DNA from: Gemella massiliensis
GTDB lineage: Bacteria > Bacillota > Bacilli > Staphylococcales > Gemellaceae
DNA length: 64,000 bases
NCBI RefSeq assembly: GCF_900120125.1
Contig: NZ_LT635546.1
Location: forward strand, 113,228-177,227
Direction: 5' to 3'
The first letter of the stretch is position 1; each line of letters opens with the position of its first letter. The notes beneath the pieces are model-generated. The model did not search any database and was not told where the DNA came from. It saw only the letters and a list, made by a program, of their open reading frames with translations. Made by a program: the position numbers and the translations under genes. Below are positions 36,144-46,590 of the stretch, piece after piece.

Positions 36144-37205
36144 ATGAGCAGTGCATTAAAAAGATTTGAAGAGCTAACAATGTTAGACGGAACATCAGGA
36201 TTTGAAAACGAAATTTCTAAATATTTAGAAGAGAATTTATCAAAATATGCTGATGAAATTAAATACGATAATTTAGGTGGAATTTATGCAATAAAAAAAT
36301 CAAAAAAAGAAAATGCTAAAACTGTCATGATAGCAGCACATATGGATGAAGTCGGTTTTATTGTAACAAAAATTTTACCGAACGGGATGTTAAAATTTGA
36401 AACACTTGGCGGTTTTAGAGAAGATGTTTTGTTAGCACAAACTTATACTATAACTTCATATGAGGGTAAAAAATTTACCGGGGTAATAGGCTCTATACCG
36501 AAACATTTTACAGCAGGGATAGCACAAAATGTTAAAATAAACGATATGACGATAGATCTTGGAGCTGCTTCACGAGAAGAAGTTTTAGAAATGGGTATTA
36601 GAGAGGGTGCTTTTGTAACACCGAAAACCAATTTTGAACAACTTACAGAATATCGTTTTATGAGCAAAGCTATAGACAATAGATACGGTTGTGTAATTAT
36701 TACTGAAATATTAGAACAGTTTGCTGATAAAGAGTTGGATATTAATTTGGTGGTTTGCGCCACTGTTCAAGAAGAAGTGGGATTACGTGGAGCAAGTGCG
36801 GCGGTTCATATGGTGAAGCCCGATGTTTGTTTTGTTGTTGATTGTAGCCCTGCTAATGATATGGACGGTTCTGCTACCAGTAACGGTCGTCTGGGAGAAG
36901 GATTTTTAGTAAGACTTGTTGATAGAACAATGGTACTCCGCCCAAATATGAGAGAAAAAATAGTGGAACTTGCAGAAAAAAATAATATAAAATATCAGTA
37001 TTTCACATCACCCGGTGGAACGGATGGTGGAAATATTCATCAGGCATTAACGGGAGTACCGACTACCGTAATAGGGATTTGTGCCAGATATATTCACACA
37101 CATAATTCAATTTTTGACATAAGAGATTATTATGCGGCAAAATCAATTTTAGAAAAATTAATAGAAACGATTGATGATAAATTTATTGAAGATATAAGAA
37201 AATAG
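36144..37205 (+). CDS. M42-family aminopeptidase (PepA/FrvX type)
   Basis: 353 residues. The metal ligands appear in order: MIAAHMDEVGF (His), SKAIDNRYGC (Asp), VQEEVGLRGA (catalytic and ligand Glu), DCSPANDMDG (Asp) and the late His in YIHTHNS. M42 enzymes are self-compartmentalising aminopeptidases, some specific for Glu/Asp. It probably completes degradation of imported peptides; the OppA-like protein is 4 kb upstream. Confidence 0.92.
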   Translation: MSSALKRFEELTMLDGTSGFENEISKYLEENLSKYADEIKYDNLGGIYAIKKSKKENAKTVMIAAHMDEVGFIVTKILPNGMLKFETLGGFREDVLLAQTYTITSYEGKKFTGVIGSIPKHFTAGIAQNVKINDMTIDLGAASREEVLEMGIREGAFVTPKTNFEQLTEYRFMSKAIDNRYGCVIITEILEQFADKELDINLVVCATVQEEVGLRGASAAVHMVKPDVCFVVDCSPANDMDGSATSNGRLGEGFLVRLVDRTMVLRPNMREKIVELAEKNNIKYQYFTSPGGTDGGNIHQALTGVPTTVIGICARYIHTHNSIFDIRDYYAAKSILEKLIETIDDKFIEDIRK

Positions 37206-37214
37206 AAAATTAGA

Positions 37215-37250
37215 AAAATCAGACTTGTTGAATGACAGTCTGATTTTTTT
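37215..37250 (+). terminator. Terminator after the M42 gene
   Basis: AAATCAGACT pairs with AGTCTGATTT, with seven T bases after the stem. Confidence 0.85.
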
Positions 37251-37305
37251 ATAGAATAATTAAAAGATTAAATTGTTGTGTAAAATAATATATTGAATAT
37301 ATTTA

Positions 37306-37560
37306 CTATACAATTTTAAGTTTGACCTCAGAAACTTTTTTGACCTCCGGAATTTTTTCTTTTATATTTTTTTCAATGGCATATTTCATAGTAATATGTG
37401 ACAGCTCACAGGTTGCGCATTCACCCTTAAATCTTAATTTTAGAATCCCGTCTTTAAAGTTAATAAATTCTATATCGCCACCGTCTGCAATTAATTTTGG
37501 ACGAATTTTGTCTAATTCAAGTTTTATTTTATTTATAGTATTAAAATATTCTGTATTCAA
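37306..37560 (-). CDS. NifU C-terminal-domain Fe-S scaffold protein
   Basis: An 84-residue NifU/Nfu-type domain. IRPKLIADGGDIEFINF and the CxxC in GECATCELSH are the signature that binds a bridging 4Fe-4S cluster for transfer to target enzymes. It starts at TTG after GAGGTG. It lies close to an IscA-like gene on the other strand. Ferredoxin-dependent oxidoreductase and radical SAM enzymes in this window are plausible clients. Confidence 0.88.
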   Translation of the reverse strand: MNTEYFNTINKIKLELDKIRPKLIADGGDIEFINFKDGILKLRFKGECATCELSHITMKYAIEKNIKEKIPEVKKVSEVKLKIV

Positions 37561-37700
37561 AATAACACCTCATCAGTAAAAATATATCATATAAAGTTAT
37601 ATATTTTAAAAATTATATAAAATTAAGACATTATACTATTATTTTACCAGAAAAACGGTTATAATAATAGTATAAAATAAAGTAAACGAGGGAAAATATT

Positions 37701-38066
37701 ATGACTAACACAGTAGATCAAATAATAACTGTAACAGATATAGCTGTTAAAAAATTTCAAGAGTTACTGTTTGATGCTAATAAAAAGGACAGTTATTTGA
37801 AGATAGCTATAGTATTAGATGGGACACAAATGCAATATAGCATGGACATTAAAGACGAATTAATTGAAGGAGATAAGGTTTATACATTTAACGAGTTAAA
37901 AATGGTAGTAAACGAAGAAGATGAATTGCTTCTAAAAGGTCTTGAGATTGATTATGTACAAGACGAGTTTGGAAGTGAATTTACGTTGCATAATCCTAAC
38001 ATGATGGAAATTTATGATGATGAAGATGGAGGCTGCTGTGGTGGCTGCTGTTGTTGTGGGCATTAA
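37701..38066 (+). CDS. HesB/IscA-like protein with Cys-rich tail
   Basis: A 121-residue protein with the HesB/IscA layout: TVTDIAVKKFQELL at the start and YVQDEFGSEFTLHNPN before the end. The usual first ligand Cys is absent (GTQMQYSMDI in place of a GCSGF-type turn), while the tail carries six cysteines in eight positions (CCGGCCCCGH). Canonical IscA has one early Cys and a CxC tail. It may bind metal or an Fe-S cluster through the tail alone. Confidence 0.75.
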   Translation: MTNTVDQIITVTDIAVKKFQELLFDANKKDSYLKIAIVLDGTQMQYSMDIKDELIEGDKVYTFNELKMVVNEEDELLLKGLEIDYVQDEFGSEFTLHNPNMMEIYDDEDGGCCGGCCCCGH

Positions 38067-38103
38067 TAATTTAAGAAATATATAAATAAAAGGAGAAAAT
38101 ATC

Positions 38104-39294
38104 ATGAAAAATGTAGTAATTTTAGGAGCGGGATACGCAGGTTTAACAACGCTGAAAGGCTTGAAAAAGGCTATTAAAGCAGGAGAAGTAAAAGTTACTT
38201 TAGTAAATAAAAATTCTTATCATTATGATACAGTCAATTTACATGAAGTTTCTTCAGGGAATATTCCTGCAAAAGATATTACAATCGAAATAAAAAATAT
38301 TTTACCTGCCGGTGCGGATTTTATCCAAGATGAAGTTATCAAAATTGATACCGAGAAAAAAATAGTATTAACTAAAAAACATGAGCTTGATTATGATATA
38401 TTGGTAATCGGTTTAGGCTTCCAATCAGAAACATTCGGTATCGAAGGAATGGCAGAATATGCGATGCCGATAACAAATGTCAAAGCAGCTGAAAAAATTT
38501 CTACAACTATTGAAGATAATTTTAGAAAATATGCGACATCTGAAGAAAAAGATGAAAAAGATATTTCCATTATAGTTGGAGGAGTAGGATTAGCCGGTAC
38601 TGAGTTTCTTGCAGAGTTATTACATAGAAGAAAAGAATTGTGTTCTAAATATGGTATTGATGAAAAATTGGTGAAAATTCGTGCTTTTGATGCAGCACCA
38701 AAATTGTTGCCAATGTTTACTAAAGAATATAGCGATTATGCTAAGAAATTTTTAGAAGATCAAGGTATTGAGATTACTTTAGGAGCGGGTATTAAAGGTG
38801 CAACTAAAGATGGTTTCATCGTTGAAATAGACGGGGAAAGAAAAGAACCTAAAGCTAGCACATTAGTATGGACTGCCGGGGTACGAGGGAATAAACTTAT
38901 GGATGAAACGTTCCCTGAATTGGCAAAACGTGGCCGATTAATAACAACTCAACAGTTAACGGTTCCCGGAATGGACGATGTATATGTAATTGGTGACTGT
39001 GCAGCATTTATAGAAACACGTCAAGAAAGACCTTACCCTACAACAGCACAAATTTCTAACCAAATGGGACAATATGTAGGAGCAAGAATTAGCGGAAAAC
39101 AAGTTGGAGATTTTAAATATATTAATCGCGGTGTAGTATGTTCATTAGGAGCTAAAAACGGAATAGCAGATGTAATGGGCGGTAAAAAATCAAAAGGATT
39201 TAAAGCGGCGAAATTGAAAAAAATAATAGAAGCAAAAGCAATTTATGAATTAACGGACTTTATGACCGCTCTTAAAAATCAACGTATATTATAA
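38104..39294 (+). CDS. Type II NADH dehydrogenase-like FAD oxidoreductase
   Basis: 396 residues. VVILGAGYAGLTTLKGL is the FAD Rossmann motif and IIVGGVGLAGTEFLAEL the NADH motif. VYVIGDCAAF is the second FAD site and TAQISNQMGQYVG the quinone-dehydrogenase helix. It probably moves electrons from NADH to quinone without pumping protons. It has a strong AAGGAGAAA site. A second-type role as ferredoxin or thioredoxin reductase is less likely. Confidence 0.88.
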   Translation: MKNVVILGAGYAGLTTLKGLKKAIKAGEVKVTLVNKNSYHYDTVNLHEVSSGNIPAKDITIEIKNILPAGADFIQDEVIKIDTEKKIVLTKKHELDYDILVIGLGFQSETFGIEGMAEYAMPITNVKAAEKISTTIEDNFRKYATSEEKDEKDISIIVGGVGLAGTEFLAELLHRRKELCSKYGIDEKLVKIRAFDAAPKLLPMFTKEYSDYAKKFLEDQGIEITLGAGIKGATKDGFIVEIDGERKEPKASTLVWTAGVRGNKLMDETFPELAKRGRLITTQQLTVPGMDDVYVIGDCAAFIETRQERPYPTTAQISNQMGQYVGARISGKQVGDFKYINRGVVCSLGAKNGIADVMGGKKSKGFKAAKLKKIIEAKAIYELTDFMTALKNQRIL

Positions 39295-39315
39295 TCTAAT
39301 TATTAAGTATGATAG

Positions 39316-39345
39316 ACAGCTGAGGAAACTCGGCTGTTTTTATTT
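39316..39345 (+). terminator. Terminator after the NADH dehydrogenase gene
   Basis: ACAGCTGAG pairs with CTCGGCTGT around GAAA, followed by TTTTATTTTTT. Between it and 39562 I see only AT-rich sequence. Confidence 0.85.
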
Positions 39346-39562
39346 TTTAATAAAAATATTATTTATCGAATAGTTGTAATAAACAGTTAAGTTTGAATAT
39401 TTTATTGTTATGATAATTACATCAAAAAATATAGTACTAAAATTTTTTGTCAAATTAGAGATAATTATAAAATACCATGTTGCTGTAATTGAAAAATATT
39501 TGTAAGTGTGATAATATATAGGGTAGAGAAAATTCAACCAAAAACAGTTATGGGGAAAAATT

Positions 39563-41137
39563 ATGATTTACAAAATAGCAAATACAATAGAAGAATACGA
39601 ACAAATTTTCAAATTAAATTATGAAACTTTTGTTGATGAAATTCCTCAGCACGAAAAAAATGATACTGGAAAATTAAAAGATAAATTTCATGATAAAAAT
39701 ATTTATATTATTGCTAAAAAGGAACAAGAAGTAGTCGGAATGATTGCATTATCAGATACAAGACCATTCTCACTAGATTTAAAATTAAATGATATAGATA
39801 AATATTATGAAGGTAGCTATAAAAAACCAGTTGAAATAAGATTATTATCGATTAAACAACAATATAGAAAAACAAAAGTATTTACAGAATTAATTCAAAG
39901 AACATTTAATTATATTATTCAGAATGCTTATGATATTATTTTTATCTCAGGAACTACTCGCCAAGAGAAATTATATCGTCATTTGGGATTTGTTAAGTTT
40001 CATGAAAATGTCGGAACAAAAGATGCTGAGTATATGCCGATGTATTTAGATTTAACAAAAGATAACAGAATAATAGATAAATTATCAAAGGCACAAAGAA
40101 TTAACTTTTTGCCGGGACCTGTTGATTTATCAGAAGAAGTTGTGAAAAAACTATCTAAAAAGTTATATTCACACAGAAGCAATGAGTTTGTCAGTTTGAC
40201 AAAAGATACATTAGAAAAAATAGAAACTATTTTGGATGTTAGAGAGGCGACAATTTTACACGGTTCTGCAACATTGGCAAATGAAGCGATTATGGCACAA
40301 TTAAAAGGTCGCAGTTTAACTAACGGTTTAGTGTTGGCAAATGGAGAATTTGGGAACAGATTAATAAAAGAAACAAAACGTCATGGTTTGAATATAGAAA
40401 GTTATAGTGTAGGTTTTGGAGAAAGTTTTGATTTGAAAGAAGTAGAAAGAAAACTTTCCTCTAAAAATTATGACTTTGTTTATTTAGTACACAATGAAAC
40501 CAGTGTCGGAATTTTGAATGATTTAGAAGAAATCACTAAAATTGCTAAAAAATATGGTATTGTTTTAGCGGTGGATGCTGTTTCTGCCGTGGGTGCGGTG
40601 AAATATAGTTATAAAGATGTTGATTATGTTGCCTGTTCTTCAGGAAAAGCATTTTGCTCAGTGGCAGGTCTTGCAATAGTTGGGTCTAATTGTGACTTAG
40701 TAGAATTAAAAGATACACCATTATATTTAGATTTAGGTTATGCTCATAAAATGACCTCAATACCGTTTACTCAACCGTCAATATTAATGGAAGCATTAAA
40801 TACAGCATTAGATGTATTTAAGACAGATAAAAGATATGGTGTGGTAAAAGAAAAGTATTCATATATGAAAAAAGGTTTAAAAGAATTAAATCTCCCAATT
40901 ATGAAAATAAAAGAAAAAGAAATTTCACCGGTGATTATTACCGTGGAATTACCGAAAGAGATTTCTTCTTTGAACATTGGAGAATCATTTGCGATTAATA
41001 ATATATTTATTCATTATAAAAGTTCATATCTCCAAGAGAGAAATATTATACAGTTCTCATTTATTAATGTAAATACAGATAAAAAAGAAATAGATTATAC
41101 ATTAAGTATATTAAAAGAAATGATAGGAGAAGAATAA
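39563..41137 (+). CDS. GNAT acyltransferase fused to class V aminotransferase
   Basis: 524 residues in two parts. Residues 1-165 form a GNAT-like N-acyltransferase ([47 protein letters not shown]), close in style to amino-acid or autoinducer-type N-acyltransferases. Residues 175-520 form a class V PLP enzyme: [12 protein letters not shown] start, [24 protein letters not shown], and [11 protein letters not shown] with the PLP lysine. It resembles alanine-glyoxylate or phosphonate aminotransferases. The fusion suggests amino transfer and N-acylation of one metabolite; the substrate is unknown. Its stop overlaps the rpoY start. Confidence 0.82.
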   Translation: MIYKIANTIEEYEQIFKLNYETFVDEIPQHEKNDTGKLKDKFHDKNIYIIAKKEQEVVGMIALSDTRPFSLDLKLNDIDKYYEGSYKKPVEIRLLSIKQQYRKTKVFTELIQRTFNYIIQNAYDIIFISGTTRQEKLYRHLGFVKFHENVGTKDAEYMPMYLDLTKDNRIIDKLSKAQRINFLPGPVDLSEEVVKKLSKKLYSHRSNEFVSLTKDTLEKIETILDVREATILHGSATLANEAIMAQLKGRSLTNGLVLANGEFGNRLIKETKRHGLNIESYSVGFGESFDLKEVERKLSSKNYDFVYLVHNETSVGILNDLEEITKIAKKYGIVLAVDAVSAVGAVKYSYKDVDYVACSSGKAFCSVAGLAIVGSNCDLVELKDTPLYLDLGYAHKMTSIPFTQPSILMEALNTALDVFKTDKRYGVVKEKYSYMKKGLKELNLPIMKIKEKEISPVIITVELPKEISSLNIGESFAINNIFIHYKSSYLQERNIIQFSFINVNTDKKEIDYTLSILKEMIGEE

Positions 41138-41355
41138 TGACAGTATTTAAAGTGTTTTATCAAGAAAACGCACAAGAAATCCCCGTAAGGGAAAATACTC
41201 AAGTATTGTATGTAGAAGCTGACGGGATACCGGAGGTTAGAAAATACTTGGATGACAGAAATTACAATATAGAACTTATTCAAGAATTAAGTGAAGCATA
41301 TTTAGAGTTTGAAAAACAATCTGAAGACTTTAAATTGGAGAAAGTCTATGGATAA
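41137..41355 (+). CDS. rpoY: RNA polymerase epsilon subunit
   Basis: A 72-residue RpoY (YkzG, DUF1447), a small Firmicutes-specific RNA polymerase subunit. [20 protein letters not shown] and [18 protein letters not shown] are typical. It is followed, with overlap, by RNase J1, the conserved arrangement. Confidence 0.93.
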   Translation: MTVFKVFYQENAQEIPVRENTQVLYVEADGIPEVRKYLDDRNYNIELIQELSEAYLEFEKQSEDFKLEKVYG

Positions 41356-43018
41356 AATTATCAAAAAACACGAGGTAGGTATCGCTGCTATTGGCGGCTT
41401 AGGAGAAATCGGTAAAAATACCTATGCTATTCAATATCGTGATGAGATTATTATTATTGATGCCGGAGTAAAGTTTCCCGGTGATAATATATTGGGGATA
41501 GATTATGTTATTCCGGATTATTCATATATAGAGAAAAATGTAAATAAAATAAAAGCACTTATTATTACTCATGGGCATGAAGACCATATTGGCGGCTTAC
41601 CATTCTTATTAAGAAAAGTCAGTTTGCCGATTTATGGTGGGCCACTAGCGATAGGGCTTATAAAATCAAAACTTGAAGAACATAATCTTCTTGGCAAAGC
41701 GGAGTTAAATATTATTGACGAAGATACTAAATTAAATTTTAAGTACTTAAAAATTTCATTTCATAGTACTTCTCATTCTATTCCGGATTCGTTCGGAGTT
41801 ATTGTTAATACTCCCCAAGGAAATGTTGTCCACACAGGAGATTTCAAATTTGACTTTACTCCGGTAGGTCAAGGTTCTAATTTACATAGAATGGCTAAGG
41901 TTGGAGAAGAAGGAGTTCTTTGTCTATTATCAGATTCGACCAACTCTGAAAGAACGGAATTTACTCAAAGTGAAAAAGAAGTAGGAAAAACAATATCTAA
42001 TATTTTACGTAAAGAAAAACATAGAGTTATTTTTGCGACTTTTGCCTCTAACGTCTATCGTGTAAAACAAGTAGTTGAAGCATGTATTGAACATAATAGA
42101 AAAATAGTAGTTTTTGGTCGTTCAATGGAGAAAGCGATAAAAATAGGGACAGAATTAGGATATATAAAAGCTCCGAAAGATACTTTTATCAACAGTAAAT
42201 ATTTAAACCAAGTAGATCCTAATAAATTACTTATTTTATGCACAGGTACTCAGGGTGAAGAACTTGCGGCTCTTAGCAGAATAGCAAACGGTACACATAA
42301 AAAAATTACGATAATGCCGACCGATACTGTAGTTTTTGCGAGTTCAGCCATTCCGGGGAACACATTATCTATTAATAAAAATATAGATTTGTTATCTAAG
42401 TTAGGTGCTAATGTTATTACATCAAGTGTAAATAATGTTCACACATCGGGGCATGGTTCTAAAGAAGAACAAAAATTAATGTTCAGACTAATAAAACCAA
42501 AATATTTTATGCCTATTCATGGAGAATATCGTATGCAGGTGATTCATGCAAAAACCGCAGCGGAGTGTGATATACCATTAGAGAACTCATTTATTTTAAA
42601 AAACGGTGATGTACTGGCATTAACAAAAGACAGTGCAAGAGTTGCGGGGAAATTCGACGCATCTGATGTCTACGTTGACGGTTTGGGTATTGGAGATATT
42701 GGAAATGTGGTTATTAAAGATAGAAGAGAGTTATCAGAAGAAGGGGTTGTTGTAGTTTCGGTAGCAATTGATTTCAAAACTAAAAAACTACTCAATAACC
42801 CGGATATTATCAGTAGAGGATTTGTTAACATTTCAGAATCAACAGAGCTGTTGAATGAATGCAAAAATGTTGTGAAAAATGAAATGCTTAATATTTTAAA
42901 AGAAGATAATATAACCGTCTACCAAGTAAGACAAAAATTAGTAGAAATTTTAGGGAAGTTCCTAAATAGTGAAATAGGAAGACAACCTGTAATATTACCA
43001 ACTATTTTGGAGGTATAA
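41348..43018 (+). CDS. rnjA: Ribonuclease J1
   Basis: A 557-residue metallo-beta-lactamase/beta-CASP ribonuclease with 5' exonuclease and endonuclease activity. Zinc ligands are in [11 protein letters not shown] and [18 protein letters not shown]; the beta-CASP domain has [20 protein letters not shown] and [15 protein letters not shown] 41348 has TTGGAG about 7 bases upstream and overlaps the end of rpoY. Together with pnp and rny in this window it makes up the core of the RNA-degradation machinery. Confidence 0.96.
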   Translation: MDKIIKKHEVGIAAIGGLGEIGKNTYAIQYRDEIIIIDAGVKFPGDNILGIDYVIPDYSYIEKNVNKIKALIITHGHEDHIGGLPFLLRKVSLPIYGGPLAIGLIKSKLEEHNLLGKAELNIIDEDTKLNFKYLKISFHSTSHSIPDSFGVIVNTPQGNVVHTGDFKFDFTPVGQGSNLHRMAKVGEEGVLCLLSDSTNSERTEFTQSEKEVGKTISNILRKEKHRVIFATFASNVYRVKQVVEACIEHNRKIVVFGRSMEKAIKIGTELGYIKAPKDTFINSKYLNQVDPNKLLILCTGTQGEELAALSRIANGTHKKITIMPTDTVVFASSAIPGNTLSINKNIDLLSKLGANVITSSVNNVHTSGHGSKEEQKLMFRLIKPKYFMPIHGEYRMQVIHAKTAAECDIPLENSFILKNGDVLALTKDSARVAGKFDASDVYVDGLGIGDIGNVVIKDRRELSEEGVVVVSVAIDFKTKKLLNNPDIISRGFVNISESTELLNECKNVVKNEMLNILKEDNITVYQVRQKLVEILGKFLNSEIGRQPVILPTILEV

Positions 43019-43021
43019 ATT

Positions 43022-43690
43022 ATGAAGTATAGAAGTGTATTCGATATAATAGGACCTATCATGGTAGGTCCTTCAAGCTCTCATACAGCCGGAGCTGTTC
43101 GTATAGGCTTATTTACAAGACATATTTTCGGCAAAGAACCTGAGAAAGTAAGAATTACACTATACGGTTCTTTTAAAGAAACTTATAAAGGGCATGGTAC
43201 TGATATAGCGTTAATAGGTGGATTATTAGGATATAATACATCTGATAAACGAATAAGAAACAGTATGGAAACTGCCAAAGAAAAAGGTATAGAATTTGAA
43301 TTTATAGAAAGTGAAGTTGAGCATATTCATCCTAATACTGCAAAGATAGAGGTATCGGCAGAAAAAGACAATTTAGATTTAGTTGGGAAATCTATTGGTG
43401 GCGGAAAAATGGTTATATTTGAACTATTGGGTTTTGATGTCAATTTATCAGGAGATTTTTCAACCTATTTTATCTTTTATAGATTTAATCAAGATAATAA
43501 AGAGCAGTTAAGAAAAGGTATAGAAGATATAATCTCCGATAAGATAGTAACTGCAAATTATTCAAGCTCTATTTTAGAAGGAATAAATCTTTTAACTGTA
43601 GAATCTTTAGAGATATTGAGTGAAGAAAGTATAGATAAATTAAACAAACTACCATACGTAGTTGAGATAAAATTTGCAGATAGATTGTAG
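43022..43690 (+). CDS. sdaAB: L-serine dehydratase, beta subunit
   Basis: 222 residues. FDIIGPIMVGPSSSHTAGAVRIG is the beta-subunit signature and residues from about 150 form an ACT-type domain. Pairs with the alpha subunit to convert serine to pyruvate and ammonia using an oxygen-sensitive 4Fe-4S cluster. GGAGGT is 7 bases upstream. Confidence 0.95.
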   Translation: MKYRSVFDIIGPIMVGPSSSHTAGAVRIGLFTRHIFGKEPEKVRITLYGSFKETYKGHGTDIALIGGLLGYNTSDKRIRNSMETAKEKGIEFEFIESEVEHIHPNTAKIEVSAEKDNLDLVGKSIGGGKMVIFELLGFDVNLSGDFSTYFIFYRFNQDNKEQLRKGIEDIISDKIVTANYSSSILEGINLLTVESLEILSEESIDKLNKLPYVVEIKFADRL

Positions 43691-43701
43691 GGGGATAGGT
43701 T

Positions 43702-44574
43702 ATGTTTACTAGTTTGGAAGACATAGTAAAAAAATCACAGTTAGAAAATAAACCGGTGTCGGAACTTATGATTGAGCAAGAAGTTGAGCTTAATGGAGTA
43801 AGTAGGACGGCAGTTGAAAAACTTATGAAAAAAAATTTAATGGTAATGATGCAGGCGGTAGAAGAAGGAATCGCAGGTGTTAGTTCAAAAACAGGTTTAA
43901 CCGGTGGTGATGCAAAAAAAATAAAAAATTATATTGATAGTGGAAAATCTATAACCGGAGCGGACTTTTTAACAGGAGTAGCGGCTGCTGTTGCTACCAA
44001 TGAAGTCAATGCTTCGCTGGGACTTATTTGTGCAACTCCAACGGCAGGTTCTGCCGGTGTGCTTCCCGGTTGTGTTCATGCTTTAAAAGAGAAGTTTAAT
44101 ATAGATGAAGAAACACAGTTGAGAATGTTATTTACAGCAGGGGCATTTGGTTTTGTCGTTGCTAACAACGCCTCTTGTGCCGGAGCGGAAGGCGGTTGTC
44201 AGGCAGAAATCGGTTCAGCAAGTGCTATGGCAGCGGCTGCTATTGTTGAAGCTATGGGAGGGGATGCTGCAATGAGTGCGCACGCCTTTGCTATCGCTAT
44301 GAAAAATATGTTAGGTTTGGTCTGTGATCCTGTAGCAGGTCTTGTAGAGGTTCCTTGTGTTAAAAGAAATGCAGCAGGGGCTTCAATAGCTATGATGGCA
44401 GCGGATTTGGCATTAGCAGGTGTGGAAAGTCGTATCCCGGCAGATGAAGTGTTAGAAGCAATGTATAAGATAGGTTTAGAAATGTCAACGAAATTTAAAG
44501 AAACTGCCAAAGGTGGCTTGGCTATAACAGCAACCGGCGAGAGATATAGGAGTTTATTATTCGGTAATGATTAA
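43702..44574 (+). CDS. sdaAA: L-serine dehydratase, alpha subunit
   Basis: 290 residues. It carries the cluster cysteines in NNASCAGAEGGCQAEIG and GLVCDPVAGLVEVPCVKRN. It is co-transcribed with sdaAB and overlaps recG by 8 bases. It supplies pyruvate, which the ferredoxin oxidoreductase upstream might use if pyruvate is its substrate. Confidence 0.95.
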   Translation: MFTSLEDIVKKSQLENKPVSELMIEQEVELNGVSRTAVEKLMKKNLMVMMQAVEEGIAGVSSKTGLTGGDAKKIKNYIDSGKSITGADFLTGVAAAVATNEVNASLGLICATPTAGSAGVLPGCVHALKEKFNIDEETQLRMLFTAGAFGFVVANNASCAGAEGGCQAEIGSASAMAAAAIVEAMGGDAAMSAHAFAIAMKNMLGLVCDPVAGLVEVPCVKRNAAGASIAMMAADLALAGVESRIPADEVLEAMYKIGLEMSTKFKETAKGGLAITATGERYRSLLFGND

Positions 44575-46579
44575 TATATTAGAAAAATCAGTAGGAACTG
44601 TAAAAGGTGTTGGAAACAAATATTTACAAACTTTAGCGGAGTTAGGTATATTTACTATCGGTGATGTTTTGTATAATATTCCATATAGACTATCAAGTTC
44701 CACTGATTTCTCTTTTTCTGTAAAAGATAATGATAAAGTTATAACTACGGGGAAAATAGAAACAAGAGTTACAACTCAATTTTACGGGAATAGGAAAAGT
44801 CGTTCATTTTTTTCCCTACTTACTTCGTCCGGAAGTGTTAAAATAATATTTTTTAATCAACATTATTTGAAGAAAAATATTATCGAAGGAAGAGAGATAG
44901 TAGTTAAGGGAACATATAATGCGGCAAATAATACTATAACAGCCTCCAGTATATCATTTAGTGTAGAAGAAAAAGAAAAGAGTGATAATGCCAATATACA
45001 AGTTTTTTATCACCTAAAGCAAGGGATTACCCAGAAAAAATTTGTTAATTTAGTTAAAGAGATATTTTCAATGGTAGATAATGAAAATGTTATTTTAGAT
45101 TTAGTCCCTAAAAATTTTAAGGGGATTTGGGAACTTGATAAAATACTTTATACTTTGCATTTTCCAACAGATATTGAAAGCTTTGATAGAGCCAAAAAGA
45201 TGTTCGCTTTTCACGAGTTATTTAATTATCAATTAAAACTTCAGTTGCAAAATATAAATAATAAAGTACCGAATAGTAGATATGCCGTTAATATAAAAAA
45301 TGTTGATGTGGAAAAAATTAAAAACAGTTTACCATTTTCTTTAACTAATGCACAAAATAGAGTTATTTATGAAATGGTTCAGGACTTAAATTCTCCTTTT
45401 AGAACAGAACGACTATTACAAGGTGATGTAGGAAGCGGAAAAACTGCTGTTGCGGCTGTATGTATGTATGGAGTTATCAAAGCAGGTTATCAATGTGCTA
45501 TAATGGCACCGACAGAAATACTTGCCAATCAACATTTTGAAACTTTTTTTGAATTTTTTAAAGAAATGGGTGTTTCAATGGCATTGCTGACCGGCAGTAC
45601 CTCTAAGAAAGAAAGGAATACCATTTTAAGTTTACTTGAAGTAGGTGAGATAGAATTAATAATTGGAACACATTCTCTTATTCAAGAAGGTGTGAAGTTT
45701 AACAATTTGAAATTTGTTATAACTGATGAGCAACATCGCTTTGGTGTAAGACAACGTAATATGTTGAACAAAAAAGGCGATAGCGTTAATTCCGTAATGA
45801 TGACTGCGACACCAATTCCGAGAAGTTTGGCTATTACACTTATAACTGATATAAAAATCTCTACAATTGATGAACTTCCAAAAGGTAGAAAAAAAGTTCA
45901 AACTTATAAAGCGAATAATAAGAGTTTTTATAAGGTTCTTGATAAGATTGTGGTAGAACTTGATAATGGAAGACAGGGATATGTGGTCTGTCCTTTAATA
46001 GAAGAATCGGAAAAAATGGATTTGCAAAATATCGAAGAAACTTATGAGAATATAAGAAATTATCTACCTGAACAGTATAAGGTAGCAATTCTTCACGGTA
46101 AGATGCCGAACAAAGAAAAAGATGAGATAATGAATAAGTTTTTAAAAAAAGAAATTCATATACTTATTTCTACAACGGTTATTGAAGTTGGAGTTAATGT
46201 CCCCAATGCCACGTTTATGATTATAGTTGATGCACATAGGTTTGGTCTTGCAACACTTCATCAGCTACGTGGAAGAGTAGGGCGAAGTAAGTTTCAATCA
46301 TATTGTATTTTAATTACCGATTCTAAAAGTGAGAGAATTGATATAATGTGTTTAGAGAATGACGGTTTTAAAATAGCAGAATTTGACTTAAAACAACGAG
46401 GGCCCGGAGATTTTTTTGGTACGAAACAAAGTGGTATTCCCAGTTTTAAAGTTGCGAATTTGATAGAAGATGTTGATTTAATGTATCTTGCTAAGAAATT
46501 AGCCTTAAAGATAATAGAAGTTACAGATGATAAAGAAAGGCTATTTAGTTATATTGGATTTAATGATACAATAATATAG
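44567..46579 (+). CDS. recG: ATP-dependent DNA helicase RecG
   Basis: A 670-residue branched-DNA helicase that reverses stalled forks. It has an N-terminal wedge (OB-fold) domain to about 160, then Walker A GDVGSGKTAVA, ITDEQHRFGVRQR (DEQH box), MTATPIPRSLA and C-terminal HQLRGRVGRS motifs, and the TRG-like end. It is full length and intact. The sdaAB-sdaAA-recG order is conserved in staphylococci. Confidence 0.96.
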   Translation: MINILEKSVGTVKGVGNKYLQTLAELGIFTIGDVLYNIPYRLSSSTDFSFSVKDNDKVITTGKIETRVTTQFYGNRKSRSFFSLLTSSGSVKIIFFNQHYLKKNIIEGREIVVKGTYNAANNTITASSISFSVEEKEKSDNANIQVFYHLKQGITQKKFVNLVKEIFSMVDNENVILDLVPKNFKGIWELDKILYTLHFPTDIESFDRAKKMFAFHELFNYQLKLQLQNINNKVPNSRYAVNIKNVDVEKIKNSLPFSLTNAQNRVIYEMVQDLNSPFRTERLLQGDVGSGKTAVAAVCMYGVIKAGYQCAIMAPTEILANQHFETFFEFFKEMGVSMALLTGSTSKKERNTILSLLEVGEIELIIGTHSLIQEGVKFNNLKFVITDEQHRFGVRQRNMLNKKGDSVNSVMMTATPIPRSLAITLITDIKISTIDELPKGRKKVQTYKANNKSFYKVLDKIVVELDNGRQGYVVCPLIEESEKMDLQNIEETYENIRNYLPEQYKVAILHGKMPNKEKDEIMNKFLKKEIHILISTTVIEVGVNVPNATFMIIVDAHRFGLATLHQLRGRVGRSKFQSYCILITDSKSERIDIMCLENDGFKIAEFDLKQRGPGDFFGTKQSGIPSFKVANLIEDVDLMYLAKKLALKIIEVTDDKERLFSYIGFNDTII

Positions 46580-46590
46580 GAGGTTGTATA

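Noticed and set aside
39340..39537. 65-codon minus-strand frame before the GNAT fusion gene
   Set aside because: AT-rich, lacks a ribosome binding site and overlaps a terminator.
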